From Deltaproteobacteria bacterium (GTDB taxonomy: Bacteria; Myxococcota; Myxococcia; SLRQ01), in assembly GCA_029210625.1 (NCBI GenBank), contig JARGFU010000016.1, positions 1 through 64,000 on the forward strand: DNA of 64,000 nucleotides. The letters run 5' to 3'. A program made the position numbers and the translations under genes. Positions 35,101 through 44,266 of the stretch are shown piece after piece; the stretch's first letter is position 1; the number at the start of each line of letters is the position of its first letter. Below the pieces are notes generated by a model, which saw only the letters and a list, made by a program, of their open reading frames with translations, made no database searches and was not told the DNA's origin.

Positions 35101-35112
35101 CGCTCCCCTCGC

Positions 35113-36402
35113 TCAATTGTCCCAACGGCCCGGGCGGGGCGGCAGCACCCAGCGATCGATGAAGACCTGCAGGCGCTCTCGCTGGATCTCGGAGAGGTGG
35201 AGCAGCAGCGCCGGGAAGCGCGGCGCGATGATCTCGTAGAGGGTCAGCTCCCCGAGGTAGCCCGCCTCGGCGATCGCCCGCACCCGCAGGAGGTCGGGGT
35301 CCGGCACGCCCCGGGTCTCGGTCCCCATCACCCCCACCGGGCTGGTGGCGGCGTCGGCCAGGGCGAGGGCGCAGGCGAGCTCTCGCCGCAGGCGCACGCC
35401 GTCCGGCTCGTCGTCGAAGGGCAGGAGGGAGCGGTCGGTCTCGTAGCGGGTGGTGGCCTGGCAGAGGGCCCAGGTGAGCCAGGCGCCGCTGCGGCGGGTG
35501 TCGGCCTGCACGAGCACCTTGCCCTCCTCGAGGGGCACCACCCGGGCGCGAAAGCGCAGGGGCTCCCAGGAGAGCACCCGGCCGGTGACGAGCTCCACCA
35601 TCGCCAGGGCGGTGGGGTAGCCGGGGTAGAGGGAGAGGGCCCGCGAGAGGTGCTGCCGCGCCTTGCGGCGATCGCCCGAGCGCAGGGCGAACTCGGCGGC
35701 CAGGGTGTGGACGTAGGGATCGAGGCTGCCGGACGCGAGGGCCTGCTCCATCGCGTGGCGGCCGGCCACGAGGTTGCCGGCGCGCACCTCGGCGTCGGCC
35801 CGCGCCAGCCAGCCGGGGGAGAAGCCCGGGTCGGCCACGTTGAGCTCGGCGAGGCGCCGCAGGGCGTCCTCTCCGTGGCCGGCGCGGCCGGCCAGCTCCG
35901 CCTCGGTGAGGAGCGCGGCGCCGGTGGCGCTCGGCGCCCGGTCGATCACCTCCCGCTCTCCCTCGGCGTCCAGGGCCGTCACGGCCCAGGGGCGCTGCTG
36001 GGCCGGCCAGCGCAGCACGGGCCCCAGGATGCTGTCGCTGGCGTCCTCCGGCAGCGCGGGGTCGAGGTCGAGCTGGTAGGCGGTGGGGGAGACCTCGGCG
36101 ATGCGCAGGAAGATCTGCCCGGTCCCCTCCCAGTCGTCGGGGCCGACCTCCTGGATCGTGATCCGCGCCGGCGCTCCGGGGCGCAGGGTGCGCTCCGAGG
36201 AGGCGCGGGGCATCACCGCGTGCGGGATCTCCTCGGGGAGGGGCGGCAGCCCCGGCGGGTAGACCAGCTCCCGCTCGGCGAAGCTGCGAGCGGGCGGCGC
36301 CCGCGAGGCCTCGGGCGGGGGCAGCGGCGCCACCGCGGCCGGGACGCTGGCGCAGCCGGAGGCGAGGAGCAGGGCCACCGGCAGCGCGAGCTTCTGGAAC
36401 AC
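35113..36402 (-). CDS. TPR-containing lipoprotein
   Basis: 429 aa. GTG 36402 is preferred: GAGGTGG lies just upstream and the product begins MFQKLALPVALLLASGC with a good lipobox. An ATG at 36420 (six codons earlier) has no ribosome site. After a Pro-rich stretch there is a beta region, then TPR-like helices (~180-300: RAGHGEDALRRLAELNVADP, DPYVHTLAAEFALRSGDRRK, ARQHLSRALSLYPGYPTAL). The C-terminal third is unrecognised. It is convergent with the frameshifted lipoprotein gene (12 bp apart) and divergent from the SDR gene. Probably an envelope protein-interaction scaffold. Confidence 0.75.
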   Translation of the reverse strand: MFQKLALPVALLLASGCASVPAAVAPLPPPEASRAPPARSFAERELVYPPGLPPLPEEIPHAVMPRASSERTLRPGAPARITIQEVGPDDWEGTGQIFLRIAEVSPTAYQLDLDPALPEDASDSILGPVLRWPAQQRPWAVTALDAEGEREVIDRAPSATGAALLTEAELAGRAGHGEDALRRLAELNVADPGFSPGWLARADAEVRAGNLVAGRHAMEQALASGSLDPYVHTLAAEFALRSGDRRKARQHLSRALSLYPGYPTALAMVELVTGRVLSWEPLRFRARVVPLEEGKVLVQADTRRSGAWLTWALCQATTRYETDRSLLPFDDEPDGVRLRRELACALALADAATSPVGVMGTETRGVPDPDLLRVRAIAEAGYLGELTLYEIIAPRFPALLLHLSEIQRERLQVFIDRWVLPPRPGRWDN

Positions 36403-36475
36403 ATCCACCACCTCAAGCATGGGCGCTGCGAGGTGCGCTTGGCAAGCGGCCGCCCCCCGTGGGAAGGAGACCGCC

Positions 36476-37309
36476 ATGAGCGCAGCAGAGCAGAGCCTCG
36501 AGGGGCGGGTCGCCATCGTCACCGGAGCCAGCCGGGGGGTCGGCCGGGCCTGCGCCCTGGCCCTCGCCCGGGCGGGCTGCAAGGTGGTCCTGGCGGCCAA
36601 GACCGTGAAGCCCCGGGCGCGGCTGCCCGGAACCATCCACACGGTGGCCGAGGAGATCGGCGCGGCGGTGCCGGGCGCCGAGACCCTGGCGGTGCGCTGC
36701 GACGTCCGGGAGGAGCAGGAGATCGTGGCGATGATCGACGCGGCCCTCGAGCGCTTCGGCCGCCTCGACATCCTGGTGAACAACGCGGGCGCGGCCTGGT
36801 GGTTCCCGGTGGAGAGCACCCCCGCCCGGCGCTTCGATCTCGTGATGGACGTGAACTTCCGCGCCGCGCACGTCGCCACGGCCCACGCCCTGCCCCACCT
36901 GAGGAAGAACGGCTGGGGCCACGTCGTGAACATGTCCCCTCCCGTGCACAAGGCCGAGGTCGTCGGGGGCAAGTGCGCCTACATGGTCAGCAAGTTCGGG
37001 ATGACCTACCTCGGCATCGCGCTGAAGGAGGAGCTGGGCGATCAGCCCATCGCGGTGAACGCGCTGTGGCCGGTGACCCTGGTCGAGTCCCTGGCCACCG
37101 CCAACCTGGGCCTGGGGGAGCCGAAGGACTGGCGCAAGGCCGACATCCTCGCCGACGCCCTCCTCGCCATCCTGCGGCAGGACCCCACCACCCTGGGCTC
37201 GGGCCACGCCTTCCTCGACGAGGAGGTCCTGCGCGAGTACGCGGGCGTCACCGACCTCGAGGGCTACGCCTGCGTCCCGGGCAGCACCCCGATGGTGATC
37301 CCCTGGTAG
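36476..37309 (+). CDS. Short-chain dehydrogenase/reductase, HSDL2-like
   Basis: 277 aa. Rossmann motif TGASRGVG (~17-24), NNAG (~101-104), catalytic Ser in VNMSPPVHK, and YMVSK (YxxxK). The stretches AAKTVKPRARLPGTIHTVAE and VNALWPVTLVES are typical of the hydroxysteroid-dehydrogenase-like 2 (HSDL2) group, NADP(H)-dependent oxidoreductases linked to lipid metabolism. It lacks the SCP2 tail found in animal HSDL2. ATG 36476 follows GGGAAGGAGA. The substrate is not known. Confidence 0.85.
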   Translation: MSAAEQSLEGRVAIVTGASRGVGRACALALARAGCKVVLAAKTVKPRARLPGTIHTVAEEIGAAVPGAETLAVRCDVREEQEIVAMIDAALERFGRLDILVNNAGAAWWFPVESTPARRFDLVMDVNFRAAHVATAHALPHLRKNGWGHVVNMSPPVHKAEVVGGKCAYMVSKFGMTYLGIALKEELGDQPIAVNALWPVTLVESLATANLGLGEPKDWRKADILADALLAILRQDPTTLGSGHAFLDEEVLREYAGVTDLEGYACVPGSTPMVIPW

Positions 37310-37315
37310 CGCCCG

Positions 37316-39328
37316 CTACTTGGCGAAGTCGAAGGAGACCTTCTCGTTCTGGCCGGCCCGGACGTCGATCCTGCGGGTGACGTCGATGCCCTCGCCCTCG
37401 TTCACGAAGCGCATGGTGTGCTTGCCCGCCGGGAGCTTTCGCTTGAAGAGCGGGGTCGTCCCCCAGGGGGTCCCGTTGACGCTCACCTTGGTCCAGGGCT
37501 TGGTGTTCACCGTCACGTAGCCGTCGCCGACCGCGGGCGGGGGAGGTGGAGGCGGCGGGGGGGCGCCGCCGGTGGAGACCGTGGCCGCGCCCGTGTCCCT
37601 GGGCCGCCGCTTCCCGCGCCGGCCCTGCTTCGGTGACTTCTTCAGGGCGATGCTCAGGTTCGAGCCCATCCCCGCCTCGAGCACGACCTCCTGGGTGTGA
37701 TCGTCGTGGCCGGCGAGGGCGAGCACCAGCTCGTGGGCGCCGGGCGCGAGGTCCTCGACGGTCAGCGGGGTCTGACCCCGCTCCACGCCGTCCACCTTCA
37801 CCGTGGCCCCGCCGGGCTGCGAGCTCACCGCCAGCTTGGGAGCCGCAGGGGCGGCGACCTCGACCGAGTCCTCGACCTGGCGGCCGTCCGGCAGCTCGAA
37901 GCGCAGCTGATGGCGGCCGGCCTTCAGCCCGGAGAGCACCGTGGGCACGACCTCGGGCCAGGGCTCCCCGTCGACGTAGAGCTTCGCGCCCTCGGGCTGC
38001 TCGACCTTGAGCTCTCCGGGCGTCGCGGCCGGCCGGATGCGCACGCCGGGGGCGGCCTTCACCGCCGTCGCCGGCGCGCCGCCGTCTTTCGCCGAGGGCT
38101 CCGATCCCTCCGGGCCGCTCCCCCGGGTCAGGACGTAGCCGCCCCCCGCGAGCCCGGCCAGGACGAGCAGCCCCACGAAGAGGCCGGCGCGTCCCCGCTT
38201 CGGCGCGGGCTCGTCCATGGAGAGGTCGAGCTTGCCGATGCCGTCGAGGCCGGGCGGGGGAGTGGCGCTGGTGGCGCCGAGGTCGATGTCGATCGCCTCG
38301 ATCGCCTCGCTCGGTCCCGGCACCCCGCCCTGCGAGCCCTCGGGCACCGGGTTGAGGGGGATGACGAAGTTCCCCGTGGAGCTCGGGGTGTTCATCAGCT
38401 TGGGGTCGTCCTCGGGGACCACCTCGGCGAGGAAGGTGCCGACCGCGCCGACCTTGCCGTCGAAGGAGCAGGTCTCGAGGTAGGTCCCGATCTCCTGCGC
38501 GGCGTCGGCGAGGCGATCGAAGCGCCGGGTGCGGTCCCGGGCGAGCATCCGGTGCACGGTGGCCGAGAGGTCGGCGGGGAAGCCGGGGAGCACCGACTCC
38601 AGGGTGGGGATCGGCCGCTGCAGGACCTGCTTGAGGGTCTCGATCTCGGTCGCGGCCTTGAAGAGGCGCTGGCGCGCCAGCATCTCCCAGAAGACGACGC
38701 CGAGGGAGAACTGGTCGCTGCGCCCGTCGAGCTCCAGGGTCTGCACCTGCTCCGGCGACATGTAGGGGTACTTCCCCTTGAGGATGCCGGTGGCGGTGCG
38801 CGCCATCTTGTTGGTCGCCTTGGCGATGCCGAAGTCCACGACCTTCGTCACCCCGTCGCTGCGCACCATGATGTTCTGGGGGCTGATGTCGCGGTGCACG
38901 ACGCTCAGCGGCCGGCCCTGGCTGTCGAGGGCGTGGTGCGCGTGGTCGAGGGCGACGCAGGCATCGTGGATGATCCGGGCGGCCACGGCGATGGGCCACT
39001 CCACCTGCTCCTTGCGCAGGCGCTTGCTGATCTGGCCGAGGTTCGCGCCCCGGATGTACTCCATGGCGATGAAGTAGGTGCCGCTCCACTTCCCGACCTC
39101 GTAGATCGCCACGATGTTGGGGTGGTTGAGGGTGGCGGCGACCCGGGCCTCGTCGAGGAACTGATTGACGAAGTCCTCGTTGTCCGCGAGGTCCGGCAGG
39201 AGGCTCTTGAGGATCACCCGGCGGTCGAAGCCGCCGATGCCCGTCTGCCTCGCCAGGAAGACCTCGCCCATGCCGCCCACGGCCAGGCGGCGGAGGATCT
39301 CGTACTTCCCGAAGACGAGGTTGGACAT
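37316..39328 (-). CDS. Membrane Ser/Thr protein kinase with PEGA repeats
   Basis: 670 aa. Kinase domain ~8-285: Gly loop LAVGGMGEVF, Lys in RVILKSLLP, catalytic HRDISPQN, DFG, and activation loop end YMSPEQ. An acidic linker leads to one TM helix (~378-396, LFVGLLVLAGLAGGGYVL). Outside are three PEGA domains (~436-495, ~499-560, ~600-668; EQPEGAKLYVDG, SSQPGGATVKVDG, NTKPWTKVSVNG) separated by a basic and poly-Pro spacer. Probably senses the envelope and phosphorylates cytoplasmic proteins. It is followed after 18 bp by the secreted TPR-like gene, likely the same operon. Confidence 0.9.
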   Translation of the reverse strand: MSNLVFGKYEILRRLAVGGMGEVFLARQTGIGGFDRRVILKSLLPDLADNEDFVNQFLDEARVAATLNHPNIVAIYEVGKWSGTYFIAMEYIRGANLGQISKRLRKEQVEWPIAVAARIIHDACVALDHAHHALDSQGRPLSVVHRDISPQNIMVRSDGVTKVVDFGIAKATNKMARTATGILKGKYPYMSPEQVQTLELDGRSDQFSLGVVFWEMLARQRLFKAATEIETLKQVLQRPIPTLESVLPGFPADLSATVHRMLARDRTRRFDRLADAAQEIGTYLETCSFDGKVGAVGTFLAEVVPEDDPKLMNTPSSTGNFVIPLNPVPEGSQGGVPGPSEAIEAIDIDLGATSATPPPGLDGIGKLDLSMDEPAPKRGRAGLFVGLLVLAGLAGGGYVLTRGSGPEGSEPSAKDGGAPATAVKAAPGVRIRPAATPGELKVEQPEGAKLYVDGEPWPEVVPTVLSGLKAGRHQLRFELPDGRQVEDSVEVAAPAAPKLAVSSQPGGATVKVDGVERGQTPLTVEDLAPGAHELVLALAGHDDHTQEVVLEAGMGSNLSIALKKSPKQGRRGKRRPRDTGAATVSTGGAPPPPPPPPPAVGDGYVTVNTKPWTKVSVNGTPWGTTPLFKRKLPAGKHTMRFVNEGEGIDVTRRIDVRAGQNEKVSFDFAK

Positions 39329-39346
39329 GAGGGAGAGGCCGGCGCC

Positions 39347-40399
39347 CTAGGGCGCGTCCTCCGGCGGTCCCCAGCGGGTGAAGGGGATCATGCCCACCGA
39401 GATCAGGCCGACCGCGGCGGCCGAGATGAGGCTCGCGTTGGTGGCCCGCTGGAGGCGCTGGCCGTCCTCGGCCATCTGCTGGAGCAGGGCGCCGTCGATG
39501 GGCTCGTCGAGGCCGCGGGCGGCGTAGGCGTCGTAGTCCTTCTGGGCGTCGCGGGTCGCGAAGCCGAGCCCGCCGCCGAGGGCCGTCAGCCCACCGGTCA
39601 GGACCGCGCCGGTCACGAAGGCCCAGCGGGGCAGGGGCTTGGGGAGGCGCCGCTCGACCTTGCCGGCGTCCATCACCGCCGAGAGGGGCGCGCCCTCCTC
39701 GCCGAGCTCGAGGAGGCTGCCCTTCGCGTCGAAGCTCTGCACGTAGTACTCGACCACGTAGTCGGCCTCGCTGGCCGTCCACTCGCCGGGGATGGTGCCG
39801 CGCCAGACGCCCTCGTCGTCCCGCTTCAGGGCGAGCATCGAGTAGGCGGGCTCGCCCTTGCGCCGGTAGGGGATCTGCACCATGTCGACCGCGCTGGTCG
39901 GATCCTTCAGCCGGAACGCGAAGCTCAGGGGCCGGCCGCCGCGCCCCTCCTTCGGGGGCTCACCGACGAAGGCCAGCCCCTCCCGGATCTGCTTGCGGCG
40001 GAGCATCTCGATCTCCTCGTTCATGGCCTTCTCTTCGGCCTGCACCTTCCGGAACACGCCGACGATCTTCGGGGCCGTGCCTTCGGGGAGGGCGAAGTCG
40101 GGCTTGGCCCGCAGCAGCAGCCGGAAGGGCGCCTCGGCGTCCACCGGATCGCCGACGACGGCCACGCACTGGGCGAGGAGGAGGTAGGCCTTCAGCTTCA
40201 GCTCGATGTCGAGGCCCTCGACCTTCAGGACCTCCTCGGCCACCGGGATCACCTGATCGAACTCCAGGGCCTCGTAGAGCCTGGTGGCCTTCTCGATCAG
40301 AGCGCCGGCGTCCACGTCCTCCGCCAGGGCCGGAGGGGTGGCGAGCAGGAGCGCCGCGGCCAGGAGACATCGAGATGCACGGGCCAGGCGAGTTCGCAT
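39347..40399 (-). CDS. Exported TPR-like protein with C-terminal TM helices
   Basis: 350 aa. Signal peptide 1-26 (LLAAALLLATPPALA). Residues ~30-120 are TPR-like helices (ATRLYEALEFDQVIPVAEEV, RLLLRAKPDFALP), ~150-245 a beta domain (DYVVEYYVQSFDAKG), and near the end two hydrophobic helices (WAFVTGAVLTGGLTALGGGL and ASLISAAAVGLISVGMI). This layout is common in uncharacterised myxobacterial envelope proteins next to PEGA kinases. It lies upstream of the kinase gene on the same strand and may be its partner; that link is inference. Confidence 0.75.
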   Translation of the reverse strand: MRTRLARASRCLLAAALLLATPPALAEDVDAGALIEKATRLYEALEFDQVIPVAEEVLKVEGLDIELKLKAYLLLAQCVAVVGDPVDAEAPFRLLLRAKPDFALPEGTAPKIVGVFRKVQAEEKAMNEEIEMLRRKQIREGLAFVGEPPKEGRGGRPLSFAFRLKDPTSAVDMVQIPYRRKGEPAYSMLALKRDDEGVWRGTIPGEWTASEADYVVEYYVQSFDAKGSLLELGEEGAPLSAVMDAGKVERRLPKPLPRWAFVTGAVLTGGLTALGGGLGFATRDAQKDYDAYAARGLDEPIDGALLQQMAEDGQRLQRATNASLISAAAVGLISVGMIPFTRWGPPEDAP

Positions 40400-40470
40400 T
40401 GCCCGAGGTTAGGACGGCGGCTACTCCAGGTTCAAGCCCGCCCTTCCCGGGCCGGGCCGTCGGGGCGGGG

Positions 40471-41178
40471 TCAGATCTCCGCGCCCGGCGGCGGATCGTC
40501 GGGATCGGCGTAGCGATCCTCGGTCCAGGGGTCGCCCACCCTCGCGTAGCCGCCCCGCTCCCAGAAGCCGGGCTTCTCCTCGGCGCAGACCTCGATCCGC
40601 TCGATCCACTTGGTGCCCTTCCAGGCGTAGAGGCGGGGGGTGACCATCCGCAGGGGGCCGCCGTGCTCGCGCGGCAGGGGCTCGCCGCCCACCCGGTGGG
40701 CGAGCAGCACGTCGGGGGCGAGGCCGTCGGCCAGCAAGAGGCTGGTGGTGTAGCCGTCGGCGGCGTGGCAGAGCAGGTGCGCGGCCTCCTCGTGGGGCTC
40801 CGCCCGGGCCAGCAGATCGACCAGGCGAACCCCCGTGAAGCGCAGGTCCATCTGCGACCAGCCGGTGACGCAGTGGAAGTCGCTCTCCTCCTCCACCTGC
40901 GGGAGCTGCAGCAGCTCCTCCCAGGAGAGCTCGAGGGGGTGCGCCACCGCGCCGTCCACCACCAGCCGCACCTGCTCCGGCTCGATCCGCGGGTGCTCGC
41001 CCAGGTCGAGCACCGGCCACTTGGTCGTCGGGCGCTGGCCCGGCGGCAGCTTGGGCTCGCCGTGGCGGTTCGGCTCCCCGCTGCCCCGGGCCGGCCGCTC
41101 CCGCCCCGGCCGCGCCAGGAAGCGCTCGCGGAGCCTCAGGCGCGCGGCGACGATGCGATCGGCCTTCTCCTCGCTCAT
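40471..41178 (-). CDS. Molybdopterin-dependent oxidoreductase (sulfite-oxidase/YedY-like fold)
   Basis: 235 aa, covering little more than the oxidoreductase molybdopterin-binding domain. The Mo-ligand Cys is seen in DFHCVTGWS (~101), and downstream motifs HAADGYTTSL and GGPLRMVTPRLYAWKGTKW match the family. No Tat or Sec signal precedes it, unlike periplasmic MsrP/YedY; the N-terminus is a basic, charged helix. Probably cytoplasmic, substrate unknown. The start overlaps the stop of the upstream DUF2330-like gene (ATGA), so the two are coupled. Confidence 0.8.
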   Translation of the reverse strand: MSEEKADRIVAARLRLRERFLARPGRERPARGSGEPNRHGEPKLPPGQRPTTKWPVLDLGEHPRIEPEQVRLVVDGAVAHPLELSWEELLQLPQVEEESDFHCVTGWSQMDLRFTGVRLVDLLARAEPHEEAAHLLCHAADGYTTSLLLADGLAPDVLLAHRVGGEPLPREHGGPLRMVTPRLYAWKGTKWIERIEVCAEEKPGFWERGGYARVGDPWTEDRYADPDDPPPGAEI

Positions 41179-42263
41179 GACGTTCTCCTTCGCAGGAAGA
41201 GGAGCACGAGCAGCAGCGCCAGCCCGCCGCGCCCCCCGCTCCCCGAGCAGCCCTCGCAGCCCTCCGGCGGCGCCGCGGGCCCGGGGGAGCTCGCCGCGGC
41301 CGGGCCGGGCTTCGGGGCGGGCCGCGCGCGCCGGGCGCCCGGGGGCGGCGGCAGGCGCAGGTCCGCGAGCTTCGCTCCGCCGGCCCGGGAGGGGTCCATC
41401 GCCGCGGCGGTGAAGGCCGCGCCCCGCCAGCCGCGGTCGGGCCGCTCGAGCTTTCCCTCCAGCCAGGCCAGCAGGGAGACGGGCACCTCGCCGACGCCGC
41501 CGGCCCGGCGCAGGCCGAAGGCGAAGTCCATCCCTCCGGGGTCGAAGCTCGCGCCCGCCCCCAGGAGGCGCAGGGCGAGCGGGTGGGGTGCGCTGGCGGC
41601 CTCCGCCAGCGGGATGCGGGGCCAGGCGCTCCCGAGGGCCACGGCGATCGGTCGAAGCCTCATCGCGACCGGGTCCCGGGGGAGCTTCACGACCAGGGCC
41701 ATCGGCGCGCCCCGCAGCAGCCGCTGCGCGTCCACGCCCGGTCGCGGGGCGCCGCAGCTCTCCAGGGCGGCCTCGAGACGATCGGCGGGGATCAGGAGGA
41801 TCTCGTCCGCCCGGGCCATCGGGGGTGGGAGCTCACTCCCCGGGGCCCCGCTCTCGAGCAGCCCCCCGAGGCCGGGCGCCTCACGCCGGCCGAGGTCCGC
41901 CCGGCTCGCCCTCGGCGCCTGCCGGGGCTCGACCCGGGGGGCCTCTCGATCGGCGGCCGCCTCCCGCGCCGCGGGATCCTCCGCCTGCGGCGCGCCGCTC
42001 CGGACGCCGAGCCACTCCGGCGCCTCGGGGCGGGTCTCGAGGAGGCGAGCGCCCTCGGGCAGGGGCAGCACCAGCGCCCCCCCGTCCTTCACGACCGGTG
42101 AGAGGATCAGGACCTCCTCGCCGGCCTCGTAGACGATCAGCGCGTCCATGCGCAGCAGCTCGCCCGGGGCGAGCACCGCGTAGGCGTGGGCCGACGCCGG
42201 CGCGAGGGCCAGGGTCAGGGCCAGGAGGCCAAGCCGGGAGGGCGCCGATCTCATCGCGGACAT
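41175..42263 (-). CDS. DUF2330-like exported protein with MYXO-CTERM-like tail
   Basis: 362 aa. Signal peptide (ALTLALAPASAHA). The start of the mature part, AVLAPGELLRMDALIVYEAG, then EEVLILSPVVKDGGALVLPLP, resembles DUF2330-type proteins. A Pro/Ala-rich spacer leads to GCEGCSGSGG, a TM helix (LALLLVLLFL) and RRRTS, the Cys-TM-Arg plan of MYXO-CTERM sorting tails. ATG 42263 was chosen because GGTGG precedes it; ATG 42254 is the alternative. It overlaps the molybdoenzyme gene by 4 bp. Probably a surface-sorted protein of unknown role. Confidence 0.7.
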   Translation of the reverse strand: MSAMRSAPSRLGLLALTLALAPASAHAYAVLAPGELLRMDALIVYEAGEEVLILSPVVKDGGALVLPLPEGARLLETRPEAPEWLGVRSGAPQAEDPAAREAAADREAPRVEPRQAPRASRADLGRREAPGLGGLLESGAPGSELPPPMARADEILLIPADRLEAALESCGAPRPGVDAQRLLRGAPMALVVKLPRDPVAMRLRPIAVALGSAWPRIPLAEAASAPHPLALRLLGAGASFDPGGMDFAFGLRRAGGVGEVPVSLLAWLEGKLERPDRGWRGAAFTAAAMDPSRAGGAKLADLRLPPPPGARRARPAPKPGPAAASSPGPAAPPEGCEGCSGSGGRGGLALLLVLLFLRRRTS

Positions 42264-42284
42264 GGTAAACCACCGTCCACCACC

Positions 42285-42731
42285 ATGATCACCCTCGACC
42301 AGAACGCCGTCCGGCTCCTCATCGAATTCATGGAGGAGCAGATCCCCTTCAACAAGCACCTCGGGCTGAAGTGCACCGCCCTCGAGGAGGGGAAGGCGAG
42401 GCTGGAGATCCCCTTCCAGGAGTTCCTCATCGGCGACCCCTTCCGGCCGGCGCTGCACGGCGGCGTGATCTCCACGCTGGCCGACACCTGCGGCGGCGCC
42501 GCGGTCTTCTCGCTCTTCGACAACGTGAACGATCGCACCTCCACGGTGGATCTCCGGGTGGACTACCTGCGGCCCGGCCTCCGGGAGACCCTCATCGCCG
42601 AGGCCGAGGTGATCCGCGCGGGCAACAAGGTGGCGGTCGTCGACGTCGTGGTCTTCCACCCCGACCGGAAGGGCGAGCCCGTCGCCACCGCCAAGGCGGT
42701 CTACAACCTGAAGAGAGCCAGCGAGGGATGA
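42285..42731 (+). CDS. PaaI/YbgC-like hotdog-fold thioesterase
   Basis: 148 aa. The hotdog motif HGGVISTLADTCGG carries the usual active-site region, and FNKHLGLKC / DLRVDYLRPGLRE complete the PaaI-type pattern. It hydrolyses acyl- or aryl-CoA thioesters. The ATG is only 21 bp from the divergent DUF2330-like start. It overlaps the methyltransferase gene by ATGA, forming an operon with it and the DNA glycosylase. Confidence 0.85.
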   Translation: MITLDQNAVRLLIEFMEEQIPFNKHLGLKCTALEEGKARLEIPFQEFLIGDPFRPALHGGVISTLADTCGGAAVFSLFDNVNDRTSTVDLRVDYLRPGLRETLIAEAEVIRAGNKVAVVDVVVFHPDRKGEPVATAKAVYNLKRASEG

Positions 42732-44266
42732 GCCAACCTCCCGGGGGCGCGCCGCGCGAGCGGAGCGGGGGGCCGGCCCACCTCGACGCCGAGGCCCGCG
42801 CGCGCCTCGGCGCCTTCTACACCCCGGCCGAGATCGCCCGGCGGATCGTCGAGGAGGCCCTCGACCTGCGGGAGGGGGCGCCCCCGCGGCGGGTCATCGA
42901 TCCGGCCGCCGGGGACGGCGCCTTCCTCCTCGCCTACGCGCAGCTGGCCCGGGAGCGGCGGCTGGGCAGCGAGCGGGAGATCGCCACCGGGCTCTTCGGA
43001 CTCGATCGCGATCCGGCCGCGCCGGCGCTGGCCGCCGAGGTCCTGGCCGGGCAGGGCTTCGTCCCGCTGCCGGGCCACCTCCACGAGGGCGACGCCCTGC
43101 TCGGCGACTGGCCGCCGGGCGGCAGCCGGGCCGGCCCCTTCGATCTGATCCTGGGCAACCCCCCCTTCCGGAACATCGTCCGCCTGCCCGCGGAGGAGCG
43201 TGACGCCCTCAAGGCCCGCTTCGAGACCTTCCACAACAAGTGCGATCTCTACGGGCTCTTCCTCGAGGCCTCCCTCGCCCGGCTCGCCCCCGGCGGGATC
43301 CTGGCGATGATCGTGGCCGACACCTTCCTCGGGACCTCCTCCTTCGGTCCCCTGCGGGAGCGGATCTTCGCCGCCGGTGACGTGACGCCCCGGGCGATGT
43401 GGGAGCTCGGGGCGGGGGTCTTCGACGCGGCGGTGCGCTGCCAGGTGCTCTTCGTCGAGGGGCGGCCCGCGCGGGAGGAGGATCGCCTCGCCCTGGCCCT
43501 GCTGGAGCGGGACGGCAAGCTGCGCCGCCGCGGCAGCCTCCCCCTCTCGCCGCTGCGCGCGCGCGCCCGCCTCTCGGCCGCGCTGCCCTCCGATCTCGCC
43601 GCCCTCGAGCGCGCCGAGACGATGCGGGCCCACGGCGTCCCCCTGGGTGAGCTGGCGAGCTTCTCCCTCGGGGTGAAGACGGGCAACGACGCCCGCTTCC
43701 TCGCTCCCTCCGCCGCCGAGCTCCCGCCGGGCGAGGGCGGGCGCCGCCGCCTGGTGCGCGCCCTGCGGGGACGGGACGTGCAGCGCTTCCGGATCGTCGG
43801 CGAGCAGGTCCTCGACTACCGGCCCGAGCTGCTGCGCACCCTCCACGGCGCCCGGCCCCGGCAACCGGAGGAGCTGCAGCGGCCGGTGAAGGTCCTCGTG
43901 CGGGAGACCTCGGGCAAGCGGCTCATCGCCGCCCTCGACGATCGCGGGCGGGTACCCCTGGACACCCTCCACGCCCTCTGGCCGGCGGAGGTGGGCCGGT
44001 GCTCCAACCACTTCCTCCTCGGCGTCCTCTCGGCCCGGCCGGTGGAGTGGTTCTACGCCCAGCACCACCCGGGCTCGCACGTGAAGCTCGGCGAGCTGCG
44101 CGAGCTGCCCGTGCCCTCCCCTGACGGCCCCTGGGCCGGGCCCATCGAGCAGCTGGCCCGGCGCCTCGGCGGAGAGCTGACGGCGGCCGCCCGCTCGAAG
44201 GCCCGGCGCGAGCTGGACGATCTCGTCGCCAGCGGGCTCGGCCTGCCCGGGGGTTGGCGCGAGTGA
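42728..44266 (+). CDS. Orphan N6-adenine DNA methyltransferase (Eco57I/TaqI type)
   Basis: 512 aa. Motif X GAFYTP (~29), SAM motif [14 protein letters not shown] (~58-70), catalytic motif IV NPPF in [10 protein letters not shown] (~140), and the [16 protein letters not shown] region typical of Eco57I-like enzymes. The C-terminal ~220 residues look like a TaqI-type target recognition domain ([31 protein letters not shown]). There is no nuclease domain N-terminal to motif X and no adjacent restriction gene, so this is probably a solitary methylase. It sits between a thioesterase and a DNA glycosylase, with 4-bp overlaps on both sides. Confidence 0.8.
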   Translation: MSQPPGGAPRERSGGPAHLDAEARARLGAFYTPAEIARRIVEEALDLREGAPPRRVIDPAAGDGAFLLAYAQLARERRLGSEREIATGLFGLDRDPAAPALAAEVLAGQGFVPLPGHLHEGDALLGDWPPGGSRAGPFDLILGNPPFRNIVRLPAEERDALKARFETFHNKCDLYGLFLEASLARLAPGGILAMIVADTFLGTSSFGPLRERIFAAGDVTPRAMWELGAGVFDAAVRCQVLFVEGRPAREEDRLALALLERDGKLRRRGSLPLSPLRARARLSAALPSDLAALERAETMRAHGVPLGELASFSLGVKTGNDARFLAPSAAELPPGEGGRRRLVRALRGRDVQRFRIVGEQVLDYRPELLRTLHGARPRQPEELQRPVKVLVRETSGKRLIAALDDRGRVPLDTLHALWPAEVGRCSNHFLLGVLSARPVEWFYAQHHPGSHVKLGELRELPVPSPDGPWAGPIEQLARRLGGELTAAARSKARRELDDLVASGLGLPGGWRE

